DNA of 10,657 nt from Pseudomonadota bacterium. GTDB taxonomy: Bacteria > Pseudomonadota > Alphaproteobacteria > Rhizobiales > Beijerinckiaceae. The translations under genes were made by a program, and so were the position numbers. Under the pieces are notes generated by a model, which saw nothing but the letters and a program-made list of their open reading frames with translations, was not told where the DNA came from and did not search any database. Shown piece by piece: positions 1-7,340 of the stretch. The stretch is taken from the NCBI GenBank assembly GCA_023423995.1, contig JAFAEL010000054.1, positions 1 to 10,657 on the forward strand, in the 5' to 3' direction. Position 1 is the first letter of the stretch, and each line of letters begins with the position of its first letter.

Positions 1-189
1 TTCTCGGTGCGCTCGCCGGCCCGGCCGAACCCGATCGCGCTCTCGGTGGTCCGCCTCGTCGAACGGGACGGCACGATTCTGAAGGTGGTGGGCCTCGACT
101 GCCTGGACGGCACCGCGCTCCTCGACATCAAGCCCTACCTGCCCTCGGTCGATTCGCGCCCCGATGCCACGATGGCGCCGGGCGCCTGA
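1..189 (+). CDS. TrmO/TsaA-family tRNA methyltransferase, C-terminal fragment (5' end outside window)
   Basis: The reading frame is open from base 1 and ends at TGA 187-189, giving 62 visible residues. The segment RSPARPNPIALSVVRL, followed by VGLDCLDGTALLDIKPYLP and an Asp, is the signature C-terminal part of the TrmO (YaeB/TsaA, UPF0066) beta-barrel domain. Family knowledge: TrmO uses S-adenosylmethionine to N6-methylate the t6A37 base of threonine tRNAs in the cytoplasm. The RSPxRPNPI loop is the most conserved element of the family and lies close to the SAM site. The N-terminal part is outside the window, so the start and full length are unknown. The tail after the DIKPY motif is short (about 19 residues), so the extra C-terminal domain of the E. 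coli protein is absent, as in many short homologues. The gene converges on the DUF1345 gene with no base between the stop codons. I am sure of the family; the exact tRNA substrate is inferred. Confidence 0.85.
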   Translation, partial: FSVRSPARPNPIALSVVRLVERDGTILKVVGLDCLDGTALLDIKPYLPSVDSRPDATMAPGA

Positions 190-876
190 TCAGAGGATGC
201 CCGCCCCCACATTGATGGCGAGAGCGAGGATGGTGGTGTTGAACAGGAAGGAAAGGATCGTGTGGACCAACACGAAGCGCCGCATGCGGGGTGCTTCGAT
301 CATGACGTCCGAGGTCTGGGAGGCGGCGCCGAGGTTGAAGGAGAAATAGAGGAAGTCCCAGTAATCGGGCTTGCTCTCCCCGGGGAATTTCAGCCCGCCG
401 GGATCCTCCGGGCCGGCATAGAACTCGTGCGCGTAGTGCACGGCGAACATCGTGTGCACGAAAAGCCACGACAGCAGGATCGTCCCGGCCGCGAGCGCGA
501 GGCGCAGCCCCTCCGTACCCTCTCCCGACGCTTTGAGGCCGTGCAGTTCGGCCCCGATCGCGCCGAGGCTGGCAACGGCGGCGCCGATCGTCAGCGCCAG
601 CACCACCACCGCGCCGACATCCTCCTTGTCGGCCCGACGCTGCAGGTCGGCATAGCTCGAGGTCGCCATCATGGACCACACGAGCACGACGTGCAGCCCG
701 ACGGCGATGTCGTAGGCGAGGAGGATGCGGGTCGAGTCCCGCATCTCCGGCAGGAAGATCGCCGCCAGGATCCCGGCCGCAATCGCCGCCAGGAAGCGGG
801 GCCGGACCGTGAAGGCACGGAGCGCTCGCCTCCAGCGGGCATCCAACCTGCGAGACCGGACCGTGGGCTGGAGCAT
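190..876 (-). CDS. DUF1345 integral membrane protein
   Basis: This is a 228-residue membrane protein of unknown function. Hydrophobic segments lie at about residues 28-43, 50-70, 87-107, 124-148 and 200-222, with a basic N-terminus (residues 1-27 hold nine Arg) that fits a cytoplasmic N-end. The conserved DUF1345 block is present: HYAHEFY at about 147-153, then a GGLKFPG stretch, PDYWDFLYFSF at 170-180 and QTSDV at 187-191. Length matches the usual 210-230 residues of the family. ATG 874-876 is preceded by AGGTGA at a spacing of six bases, which supports this start. The gene is divergent from coxM and convergent with the TrmO-type gene, so it is probably its own transcription unit and not part of the cox operon. 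No biochemical role is established for the family and none is claimed here. Confidence 0.88.
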   Translation of the reverse strand: MLQPTVRSRRLDARWRRALRAFTVRPRFLAAIAAGILAAIFLPEMRDSTRILLAYDIAVGLHVVLVWSMMATSSYADLQRRADKEDVGAVVVLALTIGAAVASLGAIGAELHGLKASGEGTEGLRLALAAGTILLSWLFVHTMFAVHYAHEFYAGPEDPGGLKFPGESKPDYWDFLYFSFNLGAASQTSDVMIEAPRMRRFVLVHTILSFLFNTTILALAINVGAGIL

Positions 877-1072
877 GTTTCGTCACCTGCCGGAGCGGGC
901 CGCGGCTGCTCACCTGAGCATGCGGAATCGCCGCGTCAACGTCGTCACGCGCCGGAGACGCCCCCGCCCTGCGCAAAGCGTGGCCGGAGCATCTGGAGGA
1001 CGGCCGGCGATCGTGCCATGGTGCCGCATCCGGAGCGCCGCAGAGGCGCCGCGTCATGGGGCGGGAGGAGCG
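877..1072. promoter_or_regulatory. Divergent intergenic region between the DUF1345 gene and coxM
   Basis: These 196 bases separate two divergent genes and so should contain promoters for both, including that of the cox operon. On the minus strand a TTGACG box (complement of 934-939) resembles an alphaproteobacterial -35, but no good -10 lies at the right distance. A small hairpin, GCGCC-(GCAGA)-GGCGC (1035-1049), sits just before the coxM ribosome binding site GGAGG (1064-1068). I see no clear sigma-54 -24/-12 element and no coding sequence. An open frame on the + strand continues upstream of coxM through this region, but it has no conserved content. Confidence 0.35.
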
Positions 1073-1873
1073 ATGTACGCTTTCGAATACCTGAAGCCGA
1101 CGAGCATCAAGGAAGCCAAGGCGATGCTGGCCGACAATCCGGACGGCAAGTTCCTGTCCGGCGGCCACACGCTGCTCCCGGCCATGAAGCTCCGCCTCGC
1201 CGGTCCGTCGGCCCTGATCGACCTCTCAGGCGTGGAAGGCATGCGGGGCATCGAGCGCAAGGGTGACACGCTCGTCATCGGCGCCTTCACCAAGCACCGC
1301 GAGGTCGCCAATTCCGACGTCGTGAAGGCCGCGATCCCGACGCTCGCCGAGATGGTCGGGACGATCGGCGACCCGGCGGTCCGCCACCGCGGCACGATCG
1401 GTGGCTCCATCGCGAACAACGATCCCTCGGCCGATTACGCTGCCGCCGCCATGGCGCTCGGCGCGACGATCGTCACCGATTCCCGCCGCATCGCGGCCGA
1501 CGACTTCTTCACGGGGCTTTTTTCGACCGCCCTGGAGGAGGGCGAGATCGTCACGGCAGTCGAGTTCCCGATCCCGAAGCGGATGGGCTACCAGAAGTTC
1601 CGCAACCCGGCCTCGCGCTATGCGCTCTGCGGCGTGGCCGTGGCCGAGACGGCCGCGGGCGAGGTGCGGGTCTCAGTGATCGGCGCCGGTGCGGACGGCG
1701 TGTTCCGCATGACCGAGATGGAGAGTGCCCTGAAGGCCAACTTCTCGGCGGACGCCATCAAGGACATCAAGGTCCCGACGGACGCGATGGCATCGGACAT
1801 CCACGCCGACCAGGATTACCGCGCGCATCTCGTCGGCGTCATGGCCCGGCGGGCCGTCGCCGCCGCGAAGTAA
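1073..1873 (+). CDS. coxM: CO dehydrogenase medium (FAD-binding) subunit, CoxM-type
   Basis: This 266-residue protein is the flavoprotein subunit of an aerobic CO dehydrogenase or a close xanthine-dehydrogenase-family relative. It would pass electrons from the [2Fe-2S] subunit to FAD and on to quinone or another acceptor. Both family FAD motifs are visible: SGGHTLLP at residues 29-36 (the AGGHS/T position) and RGTIGGS at 106-112 (the TIGG position), followed by NNDPSADY. The N-terminal FAD-binding domain spans about 1-165 and the CO_deh_flav_C domain about 170-260. Length is close to the usual 265-290. ATG 1073 is chosen because GGAGG lies four bases upstream and homology begins at once (MYAFEYLKPTS). 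An ATG at 725 in the same frame only adds non-homologous sequence. It is the first gene of the + block, followed by a palindrome and then coxD; coxS and coxL are not adjacent. The flavin-subunit assignment is firm, but CO as substrate is inferred. Confidence 0.88.
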   Translation: MYAFEYLKPTSIKEAKAMLADNPDGKFLSGGHTLLPAMKLRLAGPSALIDLSGVEGMRGIERKGDTLVIGAFTKHREVANSDVVKAAIPTLAEMVGTIGDPAVRHRGTIGGSIANNDPSADYAAAAMALGATIVTDSRRIAADDFFTGLFSTALEEGEIVTAVEFPIPKRMGYQKFRNPASRYALCGVAVAETAAGEVRVSVIGAGADGVFRMTEMESALKANFSADAIKDIKVPTDAMASDIHADQDYRAHLVGVMARRAVAAAK

Positions 1874-1880
1874 CTGTGTC

Positions 1881-1976
1881 GTCATTCCGGGCCGCGTAGC
1901 GGACCCGGAACCCACGGCCGGGCTCCGGCGCTTGCACGTAGGTTCCGGGTTCGGCCTGCGGCCGCCCCGGAATGAC
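1881..1976. repeat. Large palindromic intergenic element (GTCATTCCGG...CCGGAATGAC)
   Basis: A roughly 96-base imperfect palindrome nearly fills the coxM-coxD gap. The outer arms GTCATTCCGG (1881-1890) and CCGGAATGAC (1967-1976) pair perfectly. GCCGC (1891-1895) pairs with GCGGC (1958-1962). ACCCGGAACC (1903-1912) pairs with GGTTCCGGGT (1941-1950). An apical hairpin is formed by GCCGG (1917-1921) and CCGGC (1925-1929) with a 3-base loop. From general knowledge, elements with these GTCATTCCGGG ends are dispersed in many copies, mostly intergenic, in Hyphomicrobiales genomes and resemble REP/RUP-type palindromes. As RNA it would form a long stem-loop that could stabilise the upstream coxM message or reduce read-through to coxD. 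There is no T-tract, so it is not a classical intrinsic terminator. Confidence 0.8.
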
Positions 1977-1990
1977 AGTGTGAGACCAGA

Positions 1991-2905
<915 letters not shown>

Positions 2906-2923
2906 ATCTCAGGGGGGAACGAC

Positions 2924-3313
2924 ATGAGCACGGACCGGGACGCGATCGAGGCGGCTGCCAGGCTGTACCTGGACGGGCTCTACGAGGGAGACACGGAGAA
3001 GCTCGCCGCCGTGTTCCACCCCACGAGCGCGCTCACCTACGAGGCGGACGGCGCGATCAGCATCCTCCCCCGGGAAGAGTGGCTGAAGGCCGTCAAGGCG
3101 CGCCCCTCTCCCCAGTCGCAGGGCCTCGCGCGGCACGACGAGATCCTGGTCATCGACCAGTCCTCGCCCACCACGGCGTTCGTGAAGCTCAAATGCGCGA
3201 TCCCGCCGCGCTTCTTCACCGACTACCTGAGCTTTCTCAAGATCGACGGACGCTGGCAGGTTGCCCAGAAGGTGTTCTCCGCGCGGGTCGAGACGGCCGA
3301 CGCCTCCCGGTGA
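2924..3313 (+). CDS. NTF2-fold (SnoaL/lumazine-binding-like) small protein between coxD and coxE
   Basis: This 129-residue protein has the plan of the NTF2-like superfamily, closest in feel to the Lumazine_bd_2/SnoaL-4 group. An N-terminal helix ([17 protein letters not shown], about 7-23) leads to [11 protein letters not shown] at about 27-37, with beta strands after it. It ends with the typical [22 protein letters not shown] strand pair at about 98-119. It has no signal peptide, no membrane segment and one Cys. NTF2 folds form a cone-shaped pocket and serve as enzymes, ligand binders or scaffolds, so the fold alone does not give a function. ATG 2924 follows an AGGGGGG ribosome binding site (2911-2917) at a spacing of six bases. 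It starts 18 bases after coxD, and its TGA overlaps the GTG of coxE (GTGA, 3310-3313), so it is co-translated with the CoxD/CoxE maturation pair. A helper or ligand-binding role in maturation is inference only. Confidence 0.78.
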   Translation: MSTDRDAIEAAARLYLDGLYEGDTEKLAAVFHPTSALTYEADGAISILPREEWLKAVKARPSPQSQGLARHDEILVIDQSSPTTAFVKLKCAIPPRFFTDYLSFLKIDGRWQVAQKVFSARVETADASR

Positions 3314-4515
3314 GCGGCCGCCTTCCGGAGAACATCGCGCATTTCGGCCGGGCGCTTCGCGCGGCCGGGCTGCCCGTCGGCCCGCGCGACGTCGTGGAGG
3401 CGATCGGCGCCGTCGAGGCGGCGGGGCTCGGCAGCCGCGAGGACCTCTACTGGACGCTGCATGCCGTCTTCGTGACGCGGCACGAGCAGAGCCCCGTCTT
3501 CGACACGGCCTTCCGGCTGTTCTGGCGCCGGCGTGGCCTGGTCGAGAAGCTGATCGCCGAGATGTCGCCGATCGCGCCGGCCGACAAGCGGACGGACAAG
3601 CCGAAACCCGGCGAATCGCGCGTCATGGATGCGGTCCGGCCGCAGGCGCGCTCCGTTCCGGAGGAGCGGGTCGAGCGCGAGGTGTCGGCGAGGCTCACGG
3701 CCTCCGATCGCGACATCATGCGCACAAAGGACTTCGCGCAGATGAGCGCGGCCGAGATCGCGAAGGCGAAAAGGCTGATAGAGGGGCTCCACCTGCCGGA
3801 AGACCAGCGCCGCACCCGGCGCCACATGGCGGATCCGCGCGGGCGCATCGTGGATCTCCGGCGCACGCTCCGCGGCTCGCTCCGGACAGGGGGGCATTCC
3901 ATCGACCTCGCCTTCCGGTCCCCGACCGAGCGGCCGCCGCCTCTTGTCGCGCTGGTCGATATCTCAGGTTCGATGTCGGAATATTCCCGGCTGTTCCTCC
4001 ATTTCCTCCACGCCCTCACCGAGAAGCGGCGCCGGGTCCATTCCTTCGTCTTTGCGACGCGGCTCACGAACATCTCGCGCGAACTCGCCCATCGCGACCC
4101 CGACGACGCCCTCGCCCGCGCCTCGGCCCGGGTGAAGGACTGGGAGGGCGGCACCCGGATCGCCCCCGCCCTGCACGAGTTCAATCGCCTCTGGTCGCGC
4201 CGTGTCCTCGGCCAGGGTGCCGTGGTGATGCTGTTCACGGACGGGCTCGAGCGGGAGGTCGGCGACGATCTCGCCTTCGAGATGGACCGGCTGCACCGAT
4301 CCTGCGGCCGGCTGATCTGGCTCAACCCGCTCCTGCGCTTCGACGCCTTCCAGGCCCGGGCGGGCGGCATCCGGGCGATGCTGCCGCATGTCGACGAGTT
4401 TCGGCCGATCCACAATCTCGGCTCGATGGAAGGACTTGTCCGGGCGCTCGGCCGCGAACGGGATCTCGTCTCCGACCCGACGCGCTGGCTTCGCGCGGCA
4501 GCGGCCGCTGCATGA
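3310..4515 (+). CDS. coxE: CoxE-type VWA-domain protein, maturation partner of CoxD
   Basis: This 401-residue protein belongs to the VWA_CoxE family. The N-terminal half (about 1-200) is helical and rich in charged residues. The C-terminal half is a von Willebrand A domain with a recognisable metal-ion-dependent adhesion site: DISGS at 217-221, Thr282 in the DWEGGTRI segment, and Asp311 in FTDG at 309-312. Length agrees with known CoxE proteins of about 400 residues. Family knowledge: CoxE pairs with the AAA+ protein CoxD, like other MoxR/VWA pairs, and takes part in completing the CO dehydrogenase active site (copper insertion in the form I enzyme). GTG 3310 overlaps the stop of the NTF2-like gene, and homology ([16 protein letters not shown]) begins immediately. 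The frame is also open far upstream in another frame of coxD, but that part is not coding. The gene ends in an ATGA overlap with the ynfA-like gene. Confidence 0.9.
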   Translation: MSGRLPENIAHFGRALRAAGLPVGPRDVVEAIGAVEAAGLGSREDLYWTLHAVFVTRHEQSPVFDTAFRLFWRRRGLVEKLIAEMSPIAPADKRTDKPKPGESRVMDAVRPQARSVPEERVEREVSARLTASDRDIMRTKDFAQMSAAEIAKAKRLIEGLHLPEDQRRTRRHMADPRGRIVDLRRTLRGSLRTGGHSIDLAFRSPTERPPPLVALVDISGSMSEYSRLFLHFLHALTEKRRRVHSFVFATRLTNISRELAHRDPDDALARASARVKDWEGGTRIAPALHEFNRLWSRRVLGQGAVVMLFTDGLEREVGDDLAFEMDRLHRSCGRLIWLNPLLRFDAFQARAGGIRAMLPHVDEFRPIHNLGSMEGLVRALGRERDLVSDPTRWLRAAAAAA

Positions 4516-4841
4516 TCCGGGCCTTTGCGATCTATGCCACCGCAGCCCTCGCCGAGATCGCGGGCTGCTTCTCGGTCTGGGCGGTGCTGCGTCTTTCCGC
4601 GCCCTCCTGGTGGCTCCTGCCAGGCTTCGCCTCGCTGGTCGCCTTCGCCTACCTGCTCACCCTGATCGAAGCCGACGCGGCCGGCCGGGCCTTCGCGGCC
4701 TATGGCGGCATCTACATCGCGGCGTCGCTCGTATGGCTGCGAGCCGTGGAAGGCTTCCACCCCGACCGCTGGGACATCCTCGGCGCCGCCCTCTCGCTCG
4801 CCGGGGCCGCGATCATTATCTTTGGTCCGAGACCCGCGTGA
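4512..4841 (+). CDS. YnfA/UPF0060 family four-helix inner-membrane protein
   Basis: This 109-residue protein matches the UPF0060/YnfA family in length and pattern. Four hydrophobic helices lie at about residues 4-27, 33-51, 62-78 and 87-106. Family hallmarks are visible: [12 protein letters not shown] at 12-23, a Trp-rich second helix, [16 protein letters not shown] at about 61-76, and a closing [22 protein letters not shown] segment. YnfA is structurally close to small multidrug resistance transporters, and some members are reported as drug exporters; the natural substrate is unknown. ATG 4512 overlaps the coxE stop (ATGA, 4512-4515), so translation is coupled to coxE. Its stop (4839-4841) faces the convergent small secreted-protein gene across ten bases. 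Family assignment is firm. Why it sits in a cox maturation operon is unknown, and it may simply be a passenger. It should not be read as proof of resistance. Confidence 0.9.
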   Translation: MIRAFAIYATAALAEIAGCFSVWAVLRLSAPSWWLLPGFASLVAFAYLLTLIEADAAGRAFAAYGGIYIAASLVWLRAVEGFHPDRWDILGAALSLAGAAIIIFGPRPA

Positions 4842-4851
4842 CCCCGCGCTT

Positions 4852-5100
4852 CTAGCCCCGGCGCCTGTTCCCGCCGGTGCGCCCGTAGCCGGACGACCCC
4901 TCGGGCCGCTGCCGACCAATACACTCCCGGAACGCCACGCGGTCGACCCGTGCCCAGACGGGCTTTCCCGCTCCATCGCGCGGAACGCCCAGCTGCTGGA
5001 CGCATGTCTGGCACGCAGGCCCGCATTGCTGCTGGGCGATCGCGCCATTCGCTCCCGCGACGACGCTCAACACCACAAATCCAAGGGAAAGCTTCGACAT
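4852..5100 (-). CDS. Small secreted cysteine-containing hypothetical protein
   Basis: This gene encodes 82 residues with a clear signal peptide: Lys3, a hydrophobic core at about 4-16, and a cleavage site after AIA (residues 20-22) before QQQ. The mature part of about 60 residues has four cysteines, C26-x3-C30-x2-C33 and C60, an even number that could form two disulfides in the periplasm. It ends in a Gly/Arg-rich tail. The stretch PVWARVDRVAFRECIGRQ looks like an amphipathic or basic segment. ATG 5098-5100 is chosen because GTGAGG lies about six bases upstream and the signal peptide starts there. An ATG 23 codons further upstream would place a polar leader before the signal peptide. I do not recognise a named family. 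It is the only minus-strand gene inside the cox/molybdenum block and separates its two halves. The mature part has no haem motif (CxxCH). Confidence 0.68.
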   Translation of the reverse strand: MSKLSLGFVVLSVVAGANGAIAQQQCGPACQTCVQQLGVPRDGAGKPVWARVDRVAFRECIGRQRPEGSSGYGRTGGNRRRG

Positions 5101-5300
5101 ATCTGCCTCACTTCCATGAGCGATGCGTCGGGCAATCAACTTACCGGGCTGTTCCAGAACGCCAAGCAAGTATCGGGCGAGCTATACCGAAGATCACCGG
5201 AGGCGTGGATTGCCCTGGCGATGACGCCGCCGCTGCCGCCGCCCTCTCGACAATGCGCCCCGCTGTGGTCATCTCAGCGCCATCACCCGAGGGATCTCCC
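5101..5300. promoter_or_regulatory. Divergent intergenic region upstream of the xdhC genes
   Basis: These 200 bases separate the minus-strand secreted-protein gene from the XdhC/molybdenum-cofactor gene run, and should hold the promoters for both. A GC-rich triplet-like run (about 5224-5244, GCCGCCGCTGCCGCCGCC) is the only repetition. No confident -35/-10 pair or operator is visible on either strand. A + strand open frame runs through the region into the xdhC frame but shows no conserved sequence. The ribosome binding site of the next gene is GAGGGA at 5289-5294. Confidence 0.3.
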
Positions 5301-5624
5301 ATGCTCTCCAGCGACAGCGATATCCTGAACGAGGCAGAGGCCTGGCGGCGTGCCGGGCGCAAGGTGGCGCTCGCCACGGTGGTCGAGACCTGGGGCTCGG
5401 CCCCGCGGCCGGTCGGCAGCCACCTGGTGATCGACGAAGACGGCAATTTCCTCGGCTCCGTCTCCGGCGGCTGCGTCGAGGGCGACGTCATTACCGAAGC
5501 CCTGGACGTGATCGGCGACGGACAGCCCCGCATGCTCGAATTCGGCGTGGCGGACGAAACCGCCTGGCGCGCCGGGCTCTCCTGCGGCGGCCGCATCAAG
5601 GTCTACGTCCAGAAGGTCGTCTGA
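5301..5624 (+). CDS. XdhC/CoxI-family protein, stand-alone N-terminal domain
   Basis: This 107-residue protein consists solely of the XdhC_CoxI domain (PF02625 type). Diagnostic motifs are WGSAPRPVGSHLVI at 31-44, SVSGGCVEGDVI at 53-64 and GLSCGG at 92-97, including the conserved Cys58 and Cys95. Family knowledge: XdhC-like chaperones bind molybdenum cofactor, protect or promote its sulfuration, and hand it to xanthine-dehydrogenase-type apoenzymes. ATG 5301 is supported by GAGGGA at a spacing of about six bases and by homology starting near residue 5. The usual C-terminal Rossmann domain is missing here but is encoded by the next gene, four bases downstream. The two proteins therefore probably act together as a split XdhC/CoxI. 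No frameshift needs to be invoked, since both halves have sensible starts and stops. Confidence 0.88.
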   Translation: MLSSDSDILNEAEAWRRAGRKVALATVVETWGSAPRPVGSHLVIDEDGNFLGSVSGGCVEGDVITEALDVIGDGQPRMLEFGVADETAWRAGLSCGGRIKVYVQKVV

Positions 5625-5628
5625 GCCG

Positions 5629-6324
5629 ATGGATCTTGCGCTCCTTTCCGCGCTCAATGCCGAGCGCGCCGCCCGCCGCGCCGCGATCCTGGTCACCGAT
5701 ACGGCAACCGGCGAGGCCCGGCTCGTGCGCGAGGCCGAGGCGGGCGCCGATCCGCTCGCGGAGGAGCTCGCCGAGCGCTTCCGCACCGGCAAGAGCGGCG
5801 CGGTGGAGGCCGACGGAACAGACGTCTTCCTGACGGTGCAGATGCCGCCGGTGCGGCTCGTTGCGATCGGCGCCGTCCATATCAGCCAGGCGCTGGCCCC
5901 GATGGCGAAGGGGCTCGACCTCGACGTGACCATCATCGACCCGCGCACCGCCTTTGCCACGCCGGACCGCTTCCCGGACGTGCCGCTCCTCGCCGAGTGG
6001 CCGTCCGACGCCCTGCCGAGACTCGGCGGGCTCGACCGCTACACGGCCCTGGCCTGTCTCACCCACGATCCCAAGATCGACGACCCGGCCCTCGAAGCCG
6101 CGCTCCGTGCCGAATGCTTCTACATCGGCGCGCTCGGCTCGCGCCGGACCCATGCCAAGCGCGTCGAGCGGCTGCAGGCGGTGGGGTTCGGCGAGGCGGA
6201 TATCGCCCGCATCCACGCCCCGATCGGGCTCGATATCGGCGCCGTGAGCCCGGCCGAGATCGCGGTCTCCATCCTGGCCGAGCTCGTGTCCGAACTCAGG
6301 CGCGACCGGCGGCGCAAGCCGTGA
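5629..6324 (+). CDS. XdhC-family protein, stand-alone Rossmann (C-terminal) domain
   Basis: This 231-residue protein carries the XdhC Rossmann domain (PF13478 type). After an N-terminal linker and beta region (about 1-80), the nucleotide-binding-like stretch VRLVAIGAVHISQALAPMA begins near residue 80, followed by DVTIIDPR. Near the C-terminus are the strongly conserved ECFYIGALGSRRTHAKR segment (from about residue 163) and HAPIGLDIGAVSPAEIAVSI. It follows the XdhC N-terminal protein by four bases, and its TGA overlaps the GTG of the molybdopterin-binding gene (GTGA, 6321-6324). The ribosome binding site before ATG 5629 is poor, so translation probably depends on coupling to the gene before it. 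With its upstream partner it would form the complete cofactor-handling chaperone for the Cox-type enzyme. The exact ligand of the Rossmann pocket is not known from the sequence. Confidence 0.87.
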   Translation: MDLALLSALNAERAARRAAILVTDTATGEARLVREAEAGADPLAEELAERFRTGKSGAVEADGTDVFLTVQMPPVRLVAIGAVHISQALAPMAKGLDLDVTIIDPRTAFATPDRFPDVPLLAEWPSDALPRLGGLDRYTALACLTHDPKIDDPALEAALRAECFYIGALGSRRTHAKRVERLQAVGFGEADIARIHAPIGLDIGAVSPAEIAVSILAELVSELRRDRRRKP

Positions 6325-7340
6325 AATTCGGTCCCGTCCCGGTCGGCGAGGCCGCAGGCACGATTGCGGCCCATGGCCTGAGGCTGCCCGGATTGTTCAT
6401 CCGGAAGGGCTCGACCATCTCGGCCGAGCAGGTGGCGGCGCTCGAGGCCGCCGGCCAGGAGAGCGTCGTCGCCGTCCGCCTCGATCCGGAGGATATCGGC
6501 GAGGACGAGGCCGCCCTGCGGATCGCGGAGGCCGTTGCCGGCGAGGCCGTTCGGGTCGAGCGGCCCTTCACCGGCCGGTCCAATCTCTATGCCGCTAAAG
6601 GGGGCCTCCTCCAGGTCGATGCCGATGCGATCGACCGCATCAATGCGGTGGACGAGAGCGTGACGCTCGCCACCCTCCCGGCTTTCAAGCCGGTGGTGGA
6701 GGGCGAGATGATCGGGACGGTGAAGATCATCCCCTATGCAGTGCCCGAGAGCGTTGTCGCAGCCGCCCTCCGGGTCGCGAGGGCGGGAGCCGTGGCGGTC
6801 GCGCCGTACCGGCTGAGGAAGGTCGGGGCGATCTCGACCCTGCTTCCCGGCCTCAAGCCGAGCGTCGTCGCGAAGACCATCGGCACGCTGCGGGAGCGCC
6901 TCGCACCGGCCGATGCCGGGGTCGTGGCGGAAGCATCCGTGCCGCACGAAGCGCCGCCCCTGGCTGAAGAGCTCAGGCAGCAGGCCGCGGGCGATGCGGA
7001 GCTCATCGTCGTCTTCGGCGCCTCCGCGATAGCGGATCGTGCCGACGTGATCCCGTCCGCCATCGATGCGGCGGGAGGCGAGATCGAGCATTTCGGGATG
7101 CCGGTCGATCCCGGGAACCTGCTCCTCGTCGGCCGGATCGGGAACAAGCCCGTGATCGGTGCGCCCGGATGCGCGCGTTCGCCGAAGGAGAACGGGTTCG
7201 ACTGGGTGCTGCAACGCCTCCTCGCCGGCATCCCGGTGACGCGGGCGGACATCACACGGCTGGGCGTCGGCGGGCTCCTGATGGAGATCGTCTCGCGCGG
7301 GCAGCCGCGCGAGGGCGGCGAGAGCGAGGGGGAGGCTTGA
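6321..7340 (+). CDS. MoeA/MogA-like molybdopterin-binding protein
   Basis: This 339-residue protein has a variant N-terminal region (about 1-165) resembling MoeA-associated domains, with KFGPVPVGEAAG at the start, and a C-terminal molybdopterin-binding (MoCF) domain at about 168-325. In that domain GAISTLLPG (from about residue 169) aligns with the usual STGDE entry, VVFGASAIADRADVIP (about 231-246) with the GGxSxGxxD loop, PVDPGNLLLVG (261 on) with the MxPGxP stretch, and GAPGCARSP (280-288) with the LPGNP loop. The canonical acidic and GGVS residues are altered, which suggests binding or delivery of finished cofactor rather than molybdate insertion; this is inference. GTG 6321 overlaps the preceding stop. 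In related bacteria a protein of this type is commonly fused to a MobA-like domain in one chain of about 530-540 residues. Here the two parts are separate genes overlapping by four bases. Confidence 0.82.
   Translation: MKFGPVPVGEAAGTIAAHGLRLPGLFIRKGSTISAEQVAALEAAGQESVVAVRLDPEDIGEDEAALRIAEAVAGEAVRVERPFTGRSNLYAAKGGLLQVDADAIDRINAVDESVTLATLPAFKPVVEGEMIGTVKIIPYAVPESVVAAALRVARAGAVAVAPYRLRKVGAISTLLPGLKPSVVAKTIGTLRERLAPADAGVVAEASVPHEAPPLAEELRQQAAGDAELIVVFGASAIADRADVIPSAIDAAGGEIEHFGMPVDPGNLLLVGRIGNKPVIGAPGCARSPKENGFDWVLQRLLAGIPVTRADITRLGVGGLLMEIVSRGQPREGGESEGEA

Noticed and set aside
934..939. TTGACG on the minus strand as a -35 box for the DUF1345 gene
   Set aside because: No acceptable -10 hexamer lies 16-19 bases downstream, so it cannot be called a promoter from sequence alone.
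725..1072. In-frame N-terminal extension of coxM to an ATG at 725
   Set aside because: It would run antisense through the DUF1345 start, adds no conserved sequence and lacks a ribosome binding site. ATG 1073 has GGAGG and homology from residue 1.
3447..5048. Minus-strand open frame of 533 codons across coxE and ynfA
   Set aside because: The composition is Arg/Ser-rich and has no domain features. The opposite strand has a VWA metal site and YnfA family residues.
5224..5244. GCC-rich triplet run as a microsatellite or CRISPR-like repeat
   Set aside because: It is short, imperfect and has no spacer structure.
4950..5300. Possible N-terminal extension of the XdhC N-terminal protein
   Set aside because: It overlaps the secreted-protein gene on the other strand and has no conservation, while ATG 5301 has a proper ribosome binding site and normal domain length.
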